Shown here: in pieces, positions 34,489 through 42,041 of the stretch
Position numbering within the stretch: position 1 is the first letter of the stretch
Layout: every line of letters begins with the position of its first letter
Source of the DNA: Oscillospiraceae bacterium
GTDB lineage: Bacteria; Bacillota_A; Clostridia; Oscillospirales; Oscillospiraceae
Assembly: GCA_015068055.1 (NCBI GenBank)
Contig: SVLG01000005.1
Span: 1 to 48,134, forward strand
Direction of reading: 5' to 3'
Length of the DNA: 48,134 nucleotides
Translations under genes and position numbers: made by a program
Notes under the pieces: generated by a model
Database searches by the model: none
What the model was told of the DNA's origin: nothing
What the model saw: only the letters and a program-made list of their open reading frames with translations

Positions 34489-35254
34489 GCTCTTATCCGC
34501 CGATCTCCTGCGCCTCTCACGCAGCAAGTGGTTCCGGCTCTGCCTTGCGGGTATGCTGGCCATGGCCGTTGTATTTGTACTGATGCAGCATACCGCCATG
34601 GACTATGCAGTTCCCCTGAGCCGGGTGATCTTCCTGCCCATGAGTTTTTATGGAATGGCCGTTGCCGCGTTGATCAGCCTCTTTGTGGGGGAAGATTTCA
34701 GCGATGGATTTATCCGCAACAAAATCATTGCCGGGCATACAAAACAAAGTATTTTTGCGTCCGCGCTGCTCGTCAGCTGTCTTGTCTGTACGTTTATTTA
34801 CCTGATTACCACGCTGTTTACCGCTTTTCTCGGCTGTCTGCTTTTTGAAATCGATGTTTCTTTTTCCCGTTTTCTGCAACATCTCGCCATGGGCGCGGGT
34901 ATGTGCCTTGCTTACAGCAGCATTTATTGCATGATTACGATGCTCTGCGGAAACAGAACGACAGCCACGGTTGCGTGCATGGCTTTGGCCTTTTTCCTGC
35001 TCTGCGCCTGTCTGCACACCAATCAAATCATGGTGCAGCCTGAGTTCAAAGACGGGCTGCCCAACCCCGCCTATGCGGATGGTTTCAAAAAAGCTGTCTA
35101 TGCTGTTCTCCACGATCTGAACCCCTCCGGTCAGGCCGCACAGCTTTCTGCCATGAACATTTTCCAGCCATTACGATGGATACTCTGCGATCTTCTCTGG
35201 GTTCTTACTGCCGGTGTTGGATGCGCGGTGTTTGGGAGGAAAAACTTGCAGTAA
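34481..35254 (+). CDS. ABC-2-type exporter permease
   Basis: The 257-residue membrane protein has about six helices and the ABC-2 permease pattern (LFVGEDFSDGFIRNKIIAGHTK after the second helix, the usual intracellular coupling segment). It is the partner of the ATPase upstream. The ATG at 34481 follows AGGAGG by 8 bases, better than an in-frame GTG three codons earlier. Its stop codon TAA is the first bases of a 118-bp tandem duplication that ends at a tRNA terminator. Together with the AT-rich composition this suggests the pair was acquired. Confidence 0.85.
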   Translation: MRKLLSADLLRLSRSKWFRLCLAGMLAMAVVFVLMQHTAMDYAVPLSRVIFLPMSFYGMAVAALISLFVGEDFSDGFIRNKIIAGHTKQSIFASALLVSCLVCTFIYLITTLFTAFLGCLLFEIDVSFSRFLQHLAMGAGMCLAYSSIYCMITMLCGNRTTATVACMALAFFLLCACLHTNQIMVQPEFKDGLPNPAYADGFKKAVYAVLHDLNPSGQAAQLSAMNIFQPLRWILCDLLWVLTAGVGCAVFGRKNLQ

Positions 35255-35487
35255 CGGGATTCGAATGCCCCAAGGGCACTTCTTCGCTTCGCTCAGGGCG
35301 CCCACGCCGCGGCGCGGCGCGGCCCCTCACCCATCCCATGTGCCAAAGAAGCAGCCCCACCCTGACGGGTAACGGGATTCGAATGCCCCGAGGGCACTTC
35401 TTCGCTTCGCTCAGGGCGCCCACGCCGCGGCGCGGCGCGGCCCCTCACCCATCCCATGTGCCAAAGAAGCAGCCCCACCCTGACGGG
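35252..35487. repeat. 118-bp tandem duplication next to tRNA-Arg
   Basis: Two head-to-tail copies lie at 35252-35369 and 35370-35487 and differ visibly at one base (CCCCAAGGG versus CCCCGAGGG). Each begins TAACGGGATTCGAA, whose ACGGGATTCGAA also occurs in the tRNA T arm at 35513-35524. Each ends with the left arm of the tRNA terminator (CAAAGAAGCAGCCCCACCC). The middle holds a GC-only palindromic stretch (CCGCGGCGCGG). No ORF fits. Confidence 0.9.
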
Positions 35488-35504
35488 TGGGGCTGCTTCT
35501 TTGG
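35461..35504 (-). terminator. tRNA terminator, 20-bp perfect stem
   Basis: CCAAAGAAGCAGCCCCACCC pairs completely with GGGTGGGGCTGCTTCTTTGG around four bases. On the minus strand the stem begins with the CCA end of the tRNA. The left arm alone recurs at about 35343-35361 in the other repeat copy. Confidence 0.8.
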
Positions 35505-35578
35505 CACGCCGGACGGGATTCGAACCCACGACCTTCGGCTCCGGAGGCCGACACTCTATCCAGCTGAGCTACCGGCGC
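35502..35578 (-). tRNA. tRNA-Arg (anticodon CCG)
   Basis: The 77-base cloverleaf is complete. The acceptor GCGCCGG pairs with CCGGCGT (terminal G-U). The D arm GCTCAGCTGGATAGAGT, anticodon arm TCGGC-CTCCGGA-GCCGA with anticodon CCG, and T arm GTGGG-TTCGAAT-CCCGT follow. The discriminator is G and CCA is encoded. It reads the CGG codon. Confidence 0.95.
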
Positions 35579-35601
35579 GTACCGATACCGGACGAATAAG
35601 G

Positions 35602-35630
35602 ATTATAGCAAAGTTTTTCCAAAATGTAAA
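35602..35630 (-). promoter_or_regulatory. promoter of tRNA-Arg
   Basis: On the minus strand TTTACA (35630-35625) and TATAAT (35607-35602) have a 17-base spacer. Confidence 0.85.
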
Positions 35631-35649
35631 GTACAATTTTTGTCGCCTC

Positions 35650-35678
35650 TTGTCTTTTTCCGTGGCTGCCTTTATAAT
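35650..35678 (+). promoter_or_regulatory. promoter of the aldo/keto reductase gene
   Basis: TTGTCT at 35650-35655 and TATAAT at 35673-35678 have a 17-base spacer. It is back to back with the tRNA promoter. Confidence 0.85.
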
Positions 35679-35708
35679 AAATCCATCTCAAGCAAGGAGG
35701 CACGCAAT

Positions 35709-36734
35709 ATGAAGATGGTACGTCTGGGCCGCAGTGAGCTCATGGTCACAAAAACCGCCATGGGCTGCCTGCCCATTCAGCGCTGCTCCACGGAGGAGGC
35801 CGTGGCAATCATCCGCCGGGCCTATGAAGGCGGCATCAACTATTTCGACACCGCCAATGCCTATTCGGACAGTGAATACAAACTTGGACTCGCTCTGGAG
35901 GGTATTCGGGAAAACGTTGTTATCTCCACCAAGAGCGGCAGCAAGGACTATAACACCATACTGGAACATATAGAGAACAGCCTCCGGATGCTGAAAACCG
36001 ATTATATCGACCTGTTCCAGTTCCACATGGTCACCGAAATGCCGGACTTCGACGATCCCAACGGCATGTATGCCGCGGCAGAGGAAGCCAAACGCCGGGG
36101 CTGGATTCGCCACATCGGTGTGACCACCCACCGCATCGATCTGGCCTTTGACCTCGTAGAAAGCGGTAAGTTCGAGACCATGCAGTTTCCCTTCAGCTAC
36201 ATCTCCCACGAGCGGGATTTTGAGCTGGTGCAGCGCTGCAGGGAGCTGGATGTGGGCTTCATCGCCATGAAGGGCCTCGCCGGAGGTATGCTGAGCAACG
36301 CCCGGGCCTGTCACGCCTTTATGGCCGAATACGACAATGTCGTCCCCATCTGGGGCGTACAGACCATGGAACAGATCAACGAATGGCTGGCGCTGGCCGC
36401 CGAAGACCCCGCCATGGACGATGATATCCGCGCATTGGTGGAGAAGGATCGCGCCGAGCTGGGCAGCAGCTTCTGCCGGGGCTGCGGCTACTGTCTCCCC
36501 TGTCCGGAGGGCATTGAGATCTTCAACGCCGCCCGCATGGATATGCTGCTGCGCCGGGCCGTCTGGCAAAACTACGTCACCGATGAGTGGTACCGAAAGA
36601 TGCACCTCATTGAAAACTGTCAGCACTGTGGGCTCTGCGCCTCCCGCTGCCCCTATGGGCTGGACACACCTGCGGTTCTGGAGTACATGCTCAAAGACTA
36701 CGATCAGTTTTATAAAGAGCATAAAGAAAAATGA
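35709..36734 (+). CDS. aldo/keto reductase with C-terminal 4Fe-4S domain
   Basis: The 341-residue protein joins an aldo/keto reductase TIM barrel (residues 1 to about 265; GGINYFDTANAYSDSE, STKSGSKDY, DLFQFHMV) to a ferredoxin-like tail with CRGCGYCLPCP and CQHCGLCASRCPYG, which fits two [4Fe-4S] clusters. The catalytic Tyr is likely in NAYSDSE and the Lys in STKSG. Such Fe-S AKRs are common in anaerobes and may exchange electrons with ferredoxin; substrate unknown. AAGGAGG precedes the ATG by 8 bases. It ends at a terminator that overlaps the next gene. Confidence 0.92.
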   Translation: MKMVRLGRSELMVTKTAMGCLPIQRCSTEEAVAIIRRAYEGGINYFDTANAYSDSEYKLGLALEGIRENVVISTKSGSKDYNTILEHIENSLRMLKTDYIDLFQFHMVTEMPDFDDPNGMYAAAEEAKRRGWIRHIGVTTHRIDLAFDLVESGKFETMQFPFSYISHERDFELVQRCRELDVGFIAMKGLAGGMLSNARACHAFMAEYDNVVPIWGVQTMEQINEWLALAAEDPAMDDDIRALVEKDRAELGSSFCRGCGYCLPCPEGIEIFNAARMDMLLRRAVWQNYVTDEWYRKMHLIENCQHCGLCASRCPYGLDTPAVLEYMLKDYDQFYKEHKEK

Positions 36735-36756
36735 GTCCGATACCGGACTCATTTTT
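36730..36756. terminator. bidirectional terminator overlapping a stop codon
   Basis: The stem AATGAGTCCG pairs with CGGACTCATT around ATAC and is followed by TTT. On the minus strand the stop codon of the small helical protein gene lies inside its stem. Confidence 0.8.
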
Positions 36757-36961
36757 CATAGCTTCGCAGCAATTTCAGGAACTCGGCGGCATGGTTGGCC
36801 TCCTCCTCGGCATAGGCGCAAAAAAGCTCCGCCACTTTCTTATCCTCATGCTGCAGGTCTTCGGCGTACTCCTGGTAATCCCGCACCAGCTCCGTGGAAG
36901 CCAGCCACGCGCGCAGCACACAGTCCCGCTTGGTGATGGTAAAGCCGTTTTTATTGTCCAT
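36749..36961 (-). CDS. small helical protein, possibly ferritin-like
   Basis: The 70-residue protein (MDNKNGFTITKRDCVLRAWLASTEL...) is predicted to be two amphipathic helices. The motif AYAEEEANHAAEFLKLL resembles the ExxxH metal-binding helix of rubrerythrin/ferritin-like proteins, but only one helix pair is present, so a dimer would be needed for a four-helix bundle. The family is not certain. The ATG at 36961 follows GGAGG; an earlier in-frame start adds 17 residues with no better site. It is monocistronic, convergent with the aldo/keto reductase. Confidence 0.7.
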   Translation of the reverse strand: MDNKNGFTITKRDCVLRAWLASTELVRDYQEYAEDLQHEDKKVAELFCAYAEEEANHAAEFLKLLRSYEK

Positions 36962-37014
36962 TTCCGTTCCTCCTTTTCCCACAGCATTCCCCGGCGCAAG
37001 CTCTCTATGCACCC

Positions 37015-37043
37015 TTGCCGTAAAGTGAAAATGATGCTATACT
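37015..37043 (+). promoter_or_regulatory. promoter of ruvX
   Basis: TTGCCG at 37015-37020 and TATACT at 37038-37043 have a 17-base spacer. Confidence 0.75.
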
Positions 37044-37067
37044 GATAAAAAACGGAGGATTAAACAT

Positions 37068-37481
37068 ATGGGACGGATCATGGCCATTGACTACGGCGAT
37101 CAGCGCACCGGAGTTGCGGTGTCCGACCTGCTGGGAATACTCTGCGGCGAGGCGGTCACCATTGAGGAATGGAACGCTGAACGGCTGGCGCAGAAGCTCG
37201 CAGACTTTGCCAGCGCGCGGCAGGTGGAGCTGCTGCTGCTGGGTCTGCCCAAAAATATGGACGGTACGGAGGGCCCCCGGGCGGAGAAGGCCCGCGCCTT
37301 CAAGGCCCTGCTGGAGGAAGTCAGCGGCCTGCCCGTACAGTTGCGGGACGAGAGGCGCAGCAGCATTGAGGCGCATCAAATTCTCCACGCCGTGGGCAAG
37401 AAGGAGAAAAAGCACCGAAAGAGCGTGGATGCGGTGGCAGCCTCCCTCCTTCTGGAAAGCTATCTGGATTCCCAGCGCTGA
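37068..37481 (+). CDS. ruvX: YqgF/RuvX, RNase H-fold nuclease
   Basis: The 137-residue protein has the RNase H-like fold with the acidic motif MAIDYGDQRTGVAVSD at the N-terminus, LLLGLPKNMDGTEGPRA in the centre and DERRSSIEAH plus KSVDAVAASLLLESYL at the end. Members process the 5' end of 16S rRNA or resolve Holliday junctions. GGAGG precedes the ATG. Length is typical. It is the first gene after its promoter; a weak hairpin separates it from the SLH gene. Confidence 0.93.
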   Translation: MGRIMAIDYGDQRTGVAVSDLLGILCGEAVTIEEWNAERLAQKLADFASARQVELLLLGLPKNMDGTEGPRAEKARAFKALLEEVSGLPVQLRDERRSSIEAHQILHAVGKKEKKHRKSVDAVAASLLLESYLDSQR

Positions 37482-37511
37482 TAAGGTATAAAATCACGGC
37501 CTTCGCGTAAG

Positions 37512-37532
37512 AATATGGGATACCATATTTTT
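37512..37532 (+). terminator. weak terminator candidate after ruvX
   Basis: AATATGG pairs with CCATATT around GATA, followed by TTT. The stem is AT-rich, so termination is uncertain. Confidence 0.35.
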
Positions 37533-37548
37533 ACTCGGAGGTCTTTTT

Positions 37549-38397
37549 ATGGCAAAATTCAGAAAACTGGCAGCCGCGCTGGCCGTGTTGCTGCTCTGGG
37601 GCGTCTTCCCTGCCGCGGCCGCATCCCCGCTGGTTGCGGAAAACCTCGAACTGGAAACCTACCGTGGTACAGCCGTGGGTGGTCAGCTCTCCGCCGCGGC
37701 CCCTCAGGGCAGCAAACTCAGCTATCAGATCACCACCGAACCCAGCAAGGGCAGTGTGGAGGTGAATGCCGACGGAAGCTTTATCTACACGCCGGAAGAA
37801 GGTCGCCGGGGCCGGGACTACTTTGGCTACAAGGCCTTTGACGAGGCAGGCAACGCCTCACAGGAAGCGACGGTGATCATCCACCTTGTAAAGTGCAAAG
37901 CCAGTTTTCGTTATGAGGATACGGCGGGGCTGCCCTGTGACTATGCCGCTCACAGGCTGGCTGCCGAAGGACTGCTGCAGGGTCAATGCGTGGTGGGCAA
38001 CTATCTCTTTGAGCCGGAACGCAGTGTCAGCCGGGGTGAGTTTCTCAGCCTCTGCATGGGCGCTGCGGGGGTGGATCCTCTCCGGGGGATCACAAGCACC
38101 GGTTGCAGGGACGATGATGCCATTGAAAACTGGCTCAAGCCCTATGTTTCCACAGCTCTGCTGGCCGGTTACACCAAAAGCGACGCCGTCTTCGGCGGTG
38201 ACGAGGCCCTCGGCCGAAAGGAGGCTGCCGTCATACTCAGTCGTATTTTTGCTCTGACAGATGCCCCCGGTCAGGCCACGGACGAAGACGACCGGGCCGT
38301 GATGAACCTGATCGGCAGTGGTATTTCCATGACACTGGGCGAGGCCCCTCTCACCCGGGGTGAGGCCGCCATGATGCTGGTGGAGGCCATGGAATAA
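37549..38397 (+). CDS. secreted Ig-like and SLH-domain protein
   Basis: The 282-residue protein has a clear signal peptide (residues 1-25, ending AAAAS). Residues about 27-110 form a cadherin-like/bacterial Ig repeat (YTPEEGRRGRDYFGYKAFDEAGN) of the kind found in adhesins. Residues about 120-282 carry SLH-like repeats (DYAAHRLAAEGLLQG, SRGEFLSLC, PYVSTALLAGY, RKEAAVILSRIF, TRGEAAMMLVEAM) that anchor proteins to the cell wall or S-layer. GAGGT lies before the ATG. It is the only surface protein in the window. The role is not clear. Confidence 0.85.
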   Translation: MAKFRKLAAALAVLLLWGVFPAAAASPLVAENLELETYRGTAVGGQLSAAAPQGSKLSYQITTEPSKGSVEVNADGSFIYTPEEGRRGRDYFGYKAFDEAGNASQEATVIIHLVKCKASFRYEDTAGLPCDYAAHRLAAEGLLQGQCVVGNYLFEPERSVSRGEFLSLCMGAAGVDPLRGITSTGCRDDDAIENWLKPYVSTALLAGYTKSDAVFGGDEALGRKEAAVILSRIFALTDAPGQATDEDDRAVMNLIGSGISMTLGEAPLTRGEAAMMLVEAME

Positions 38398-38401
38398 GCT
38401 T

Positions 38402-38430
38402 AACAAGCGCCTGCAGGCGCTTGTTTTTTT
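38402..38430 (+). terminator. terminator of the SLH gene
   Basis: AACAAGCGCCTG pairs with CAGGCGCTTGTT, then TTTTTT. The T-tract also contains the -35 region of the next promoter. Confidence 0.85.
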
Positions 38431-38460
38431 GCATTGTTTGCATTATAATAAATAATGCAA
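38421..38460 (+). promoter_or_regulatory. GntR promoter and overlapping operator
   Basis: TTGTTT at 38421-38426 and TATAAT at 38444-38449 have a 17-base spacer. A perfect inverted repeat TTGCATTAT-AATAA-ATAATGCAA (38438-38460) covers the -10. It is a likely autoregulatory site. Confidence 0.75.
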
Positions 38461-38471
38461 GGAGGGGTCGC

Positions 38472-38843
38472 ATGATCTTACATATCGATTTCCAGGGCAG
38501 CCAACCGCTGTATCTGCAGCTGCGCGATCAGGTGGTGCTGGCTATCGCCAAAGGGGAGCTTTCTCCCGGGGATCACCTGCCCACCATAAGAGCCCTCGCG
38601 GACGAGAGCGGCATCAATATGATGACCGTCAGCAAAGCCTACCAGCTTTTGAAACAGGAGGGCTATATTGTCACCGACCGGCGGAGCGGGGCGGTGGTGC
38701 TGGAGAGAAAGAACCATGCTACCTTTTCCCCGGAGAACATCCGGCGGCTGCGGCTGATCATCAGTGAGCTGCGGCTGACCGGCATGAGCGAGGAAACACT
38801 GTTGTCCCTGTGCCGGGACATTTATAAGGAGGGTGAAAAATGA
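38472..38843 (+). CDS. GntR family regulator, YtrA subfamily
   Basis: The 123-residue protein has an N-terminal winged helix (PLYLQLRDQVVLAIAKGELSPGD, LPTIRALADESGINMMTVSKAY) and a short C-terminal helical part, as in YtrA regulators that control membrane-transport operons. No large effector domain is present. GGAGGGG precedes the ATG; an upstream extension of the frame crosses the operator and is rejected. It overlaps the DUF5808 gene by ATGA and a palindrome overlaps its promoter, so it probably regulates this two-gene operon. Confidence 0.9.
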   Translation: MILHIDFQGSQPLYLQLRDQVVLAIAKGELSPGDHLPTIRALADESGINMMTVSKAYQLLKQEGYIVTDRRSGAVVLERKNHATFSPENIRRLRLIISELRLTGMSEETLLSLCRDIYKEGEK

Positions 38844-40168
38844 GTCTTGGAATGCGGCTGGGTCTCTGGGGCTGTATGCTGCCGGTGCTGCTGATCCTGT
38901 ATATTACCATGCGCAACGAGGCCAAGTTCAAGAAGAACATCGTCGTGGGGGTAACGCTGCCCTATGCCGCCCGTGAGGACGCAGCGGTCAGCGCGCGGCT
39001 GTCACGCTATAAGCGTGAATTGGGAATCGTCTGTCTGGCGCTGGGTCTTGCGGCGATACCCTGTATGCTGATAAAGGATACCTCCCGGGGTATGTTCCTC
39101 TGGGGCTTCTGGGTCATACTTGCGATGGTGCTGCCCCACGTCCCCTTCGTCCGCTGCAACCGCGACCTCCACGCCATCAAACGGGAGCGGGGCTGGAAGC
39201 CGATGCAGAGCAACACGCTTCGCATTGACACCGCCGCTATTCCCAGCGACAAGCTGCTCTCCCCCTGGGCTTTTGCCCCGGCGATACTGCTCGCACTGCT
39301 GCCCATGCTCCGGGAGCCGGACTTTTGGATGGTTAACATAATTTCTACGCTGCTCATCGTCGGCTGCTGGGCCGGTTATCGCTGGCTGTACCGCAGCCGA
39401 AGCGAAACCGTGGATGAGAACGTAGATCTTACCCGCACACTGAACCGCGTCCGGCGGCAAAGCTGGGGTCATGTGTGGCTGCTCTGTGCCTATTTTGCAG
39501 CGGGAACGGCACTGGCCATGACTCTCGTTCCGGAACTGCCCGCGCTGAGTATGGTACTTTTATGTCTGATGGGCGCAGTGATCATTGGCGAGAGTATGCG
39601 GACGGAGTTTAAGCTGCGCCATCTGCAGGAGAAGCTCACCGCCGACAGCGGCAAGGGCTGGTATGTGGACGAAGATGATAAGTGGATCTGGGGTATCTTT
39701 TACTATAACCCCAACGACAGCCGCTTTACGGTCAATGCCCGTGTGGGGGTCAATGCCACAATGAATCTGGCCCATCCCGCCGGTAAGGTGATGATGGCGC
39801 TGGTGGCCCTGCTGGTTCTGGCCCTGCCCTTTATGGGCTTTGCCATGGACGGCGGCGGAAAGGACATGGCGCTTAGCTATGAAAACGGCACACTGACCGC
39901 TGTCCACGGTAAGCGTGAATATATCGTGGACAATATTGACAGCGCAGAGCTTCTCTATGAGCTGCCGGACGGGCTCACCCGCGTCATGGGCACCGGCCTT
40001 CCCAACCTTCTGAAGGGAGATTTCCGGGCCAAGGGCATCAGCCATCTGAGCGTCTGTCTTGACCCCACCTGCCCGCCCTTCCTCCTTGTGGAGAGCAACG
40101 GGGAGTATTGCCTCTTCGGCACGCGGGATGAGGAACTGACAGAGAGCATATACAACGAAATAGGTTGA
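38840..40168 (+). CDS. DUF5808 membrane protein controlled by GntR
   Basis: The 442-residue protein has several N-terminal membrane helices (residues 5-25, 65-105, 145-185, 220-255), a soluble DUF5808-type stretch (WYVDEDDKWIWGIFYYNPNDSRFTVNARVG) and a C-terminal domain after one more helix (residues about 320-340), possibly a bacterial PH fold. Such proteins often sit beside YtrA-type regulators, as here, in place of an ABC transporter. The function is unknown; sensing of envelope stress is only a guess. It overlaps the GntR gene by ATGA and ends in a bidirectional terminator. Confidence 0.8.
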   Translation: MSLGMRLGLWGCMLPVLLILYITMRNEAKFKKNIVVGVTLPYAAREDAAVSARLSRYKRELGIVCLALGLAAIPCMLIKDTSRGMFLWGFWVILAMVLPHVPFVRCNRDLHAIKRERGWKPMQSNTLRIDTAAIPSDKLLSPWAFAPAILLALLPMLREPDFWMVNIISTLLIVGCWAGYRWLYRSRSETVDENVDLTRTLNRVRRQSWGHVWLLCAYFAAGTALAMTLVPELPALSMVLLCLMGAVIIGESMRTEFKLRHLQEKLTADSGKGWYVDEDDKWIWGIFYYNPNDSRFTVNARVGVNATMNLAHPAGKVMMALVALLVLALPFMGFAMDGGGKDMALSYENGTLTAVHGKREYIVDNIDSAELLYELPDGLTRVMGTGLPNLLKGDFRAKGISHLSVCLDPTCPPFLLVESNGEYCLFGTRDEELTESIYNEIG

Positions 40169-40169
40169 A

Positions 40170-40210
40170 GTGCAAAAAACGACCTGAAAAGTCAGGTCGT
40201 TTTTTTGCAC
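40170..40210. terminator. strong bidirectional terminator, DUF5808 / upp
   Basis: A near-perfect 18-bp stem (GTGCAAAAAACGACCTGA with TCAGGTCGTTTTTTTGCAC) has an AAAG loop, and long A and T runs lie in both directions. Confidence 0.95.
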
Positions 40211-40840
40211 TTACTTGGTGCCGAAAATTCGGTCGCCGGCGTCACCGAGACCGGGAACGATATAGCCGTGATCGTTCAGGTGATCATCCTGCGCGGCCAC
40301 ATAGATGTCCACATCGGGATGGGCGTCGTGCATGGCACGGACACCTTCGGGGGCAGCGATGATGCTCATAAGCTTGATGTGGCGGACACCAGCCTCCTTC
40401 AGGAAGGTGACGGCAGCCACGGCGCTGCCGCCGGTGGCCAGCATGGGGTCAACCACAATGCAATCACGCTCCTCCACATCGGGGGGCATCTTGAAGTAGT
40501 ACTTTACGGGCTCCAGAGTCTCGGGGTCGCGGAAAAGACCAATGTGACCCACTTTCACGTTGGGCATCATGGCAACCATACCGTCCACCATACCGAGACC
40601 GGCGCGGAGGATGGGCACGATGGCCAGTTTCTTGCCGGCAATGCGATGGCAGGTCGCGGTAGCTACGGGAGTCTCCACCTGCACCTCTTCCAGAGGAAGG
40701 TCACGGGTGGCCTCGTAGCACATCAGCTGGGCGATCTCGCCGATGAGCTCACGGAACTCCTTCACGCTGGTGTTCCTGTCGCGAAGGATAGAGAGTTTAT
40801 GCTGGATCAGAGGATGGTCAAAGATATACACCTTGCTCAT
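40211..40840 (-). CDS. upp: uracil phosphoribosyltransferase
   Basis: The 209-residue enzyme converts uracil and PRPP to UMP. The PRPP loop is [14 protein letters not shown] near residue 127, and the uracil-binding loop is [15 protein letters not shown] at the C-terminus. AAGGAG precedes the ATG. It is the last gene of the tsaE-tsaB-upp transcription unit, 21 bases after tsaB. No uracil-responsive leader is visible. Confidence 0.97.
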   Translation of the reverse strand: MSKVYIFDHPLIQHKLSILRDRNTSVKEFRELIGEIAQLMCYEATRDLPLEEVQVETPVATATCHRIAGKKLAIVPILRAGLGMVDGMVAMMPNVKVGHIGLFRDPETLEPVKYYFKMPPDVEERDCIVVDPMLATGGSAVAAVTFLKEAGVRHIKLMSIIAAPEGVRAMHDAHPDVDIYVAAQDDHLNDHGYIVPGLGDAGDRIFGTK

Positions 40841-40861
40841 GGTTCTTCTCCTTTATCTCAA

Positions 40862-41560
40862 TTAGTTATTCTTCTTTTCACGTTCCAGCCGTTCCCGCTC
40901 GGCCTGAGAAAGCCGCAGATACACCGGCAGCAAATCCCCGGCGCTCACGGTTTCCATCGAAGCCGCAGCCTGGCAGACACCCCAGGCCCGCTGCCAGCGC
41001 TGGCCCTCGGGTGCGATACGGCAGGGCACGTTCTGCGCCCTGAGTTCCCTTTCAAAAACGGCCCAACCGTCACCCAGAACATAGGCCCTCCGGTCCATAG
41101 CCTTCACCTCGGCAGCAAGCTCAGCCGCTGCCATGGCCCGGTCCTCCGTCAGGCGGCAGGGCCTGCCGTCCTTTATTTCATAAAGGGCACCGTAGACCTG
41201 AGCACGCCTCGCATCCATGACGCAGCAGACAACCTCACCCTCGGCGGCCAGAGCCAGATGGCTCATGGCCTCCAGCGTGGAGACGCCCACTGCCTTCTTT
41301 TCCGCACCCCAGCAAAGCCCCTTCGCCGTGGCCACTCCGATGCGCACACCGGTAAAGGAGCCGGGGCCTTCGGCCACGGCCACGCAGTCCACATCGTGGA
41401 TCGTAAGCTCGGCATTTCTTAAAAGATCCTCCGCCATGGGGAGAAGGGTTCGGGAATGGGTCAGAGCCGTGCGCTGAAAGCTCTCTGCCAGCAGCTCACC
41501 GTCCCGCCAAAGGGCCACGCTGGCCGCCTTGGCCGAGGATTCAATACCCAGTATCAGCAC
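40862..41560 (-). CDS. tsaB: TsaB, tRNA t6A modification protein
   Basis: The 232-residue ASKHA-fold protein partners with TsaD and TsaE in making t6A at position 37 of tRNA. The N-terminal motif ILGIESSAKAASVAL and the GPGSFTGVRIGVATAKGL signature are present. TsaB keeps the ATP fold but lacks catalytic ligands. It overlaps tsaE by 7 bases and precedes upp. TsaD is not in the window. Confidence 0.93.
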   Translation of the reverse strand: MLILGIESSAKAASVALWRDGELLAESFQRTALTHSRTLLPMAEDLLRNAELTIHDVDCVAVAEGPGSFTGVRIGVATAKGLCWGAEKKAVGVSTLEAMSHLALAAEGEVVCCVMDARRAQVYGALYEIKDGRPCRLTEDRAMAAAELAAEVKAMDRRAYVLGDGWAVFERELRAQNVPCRIAPEGQRWQRAWGVCQAAASMETVSAGDLLPVYLRLSQAERERLEREKKNN

Positions 41561-41979
41561 AGTTCCACCCCCTCAATGGTGATCTCCCGGCTGCCCTCGC
41601 CGGTTTTCCGGATGCTCACGCGGATCTCGCTGCCGTCAAAGGCATCCTCCACGTTTTCGCTCCATTCCACGGCGCAGACGCCGCCCCGGCTCAGATAGTC
41701 TTCCCAGCCGATGTCGAAAAGTTCATCGGCGCTGCCAAGCCGGTACATATCAAAGTGAAAAAGCTCACGCTCTCCCTGCAGTTCGTTGACAATGGTAAAG
41801 GTAGGACTCACTACCGTGCCCTTCACCTGCAGCCCCGCACCGAGACCGCGTATAAAGGCAGTTTTCCCGGCACCCAGCTCGCCATACATGGCGATGACAG
41901 CGCCACCCGCCGGCAGAGAAGCCGCCAGTCGTGCGCCCAGCGCTTCTGTTTCTTTTTCACTGTTGCTTACAAAGGTCAT
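41554..41979 (-). CDS. tsaE: TsaE, ATPase of tRNA t6A modification
   Basis: The 141-residue P-loop ATPase has Walker A GELGAGKTAFIRGL near residue 33 and the family blocks VSPTFTIVNEL and HFDMYRL, with WEDYL following. It cycles with the TsaBD dimer. The ATG at 41979 follows GGAGGCAGAAT; an earlier in-frame start overlaps the ribosome site and is rejected. It is the first gene of the operon and overlaps tsaB by 7 bases. Confidence 0.95.
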   Translation of the reverse strand: MTFVSNSEKETEALGARLAASLPAGGAVIAMYGELGAGKTAFIRGLGAGLQVKGTVVSPTFTIVNELQGERELFHFDMYRLGSADELFDIGWEDYLSRGGVCAVEWSENVEDAFDGSEIRVSIRKTGEGSREITIEGVELC

Positions 41980-42007
41980 ATTCTGCCTCCGCTTCTTCAA
42001 TCGTATT

Positions 42008-42036
42008 ATTTTACACCGGAGGCCGACAGATGTAAA
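42008..42036 (-). promoter_or_regulatory. promoter of tsaE-tsaB-upp
   Basis: On the minus strand TTTACA (42036-42031) and TAAAAT (42013-42008) have a 17-base spacer, directly after the DAHP synthase stop. No terminator is seen after the aro operon, so read-through may add to expression. Confidence 0.8.
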
Positions 42037-42041
42037 GCCCC

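Noticed and set aside
35252..35487. CRISPR array
   Set aside because: There are two adjacent 118-bp copies without spacers, and no cas gene lies nearby.
35205..35712. Proteins encoded across the duplicated region near the tRNA
   Set aside because: These frames run through the tRNA, its terminator and the repeat copies, and have a low-complexity Arg/Pro/Gly composition.
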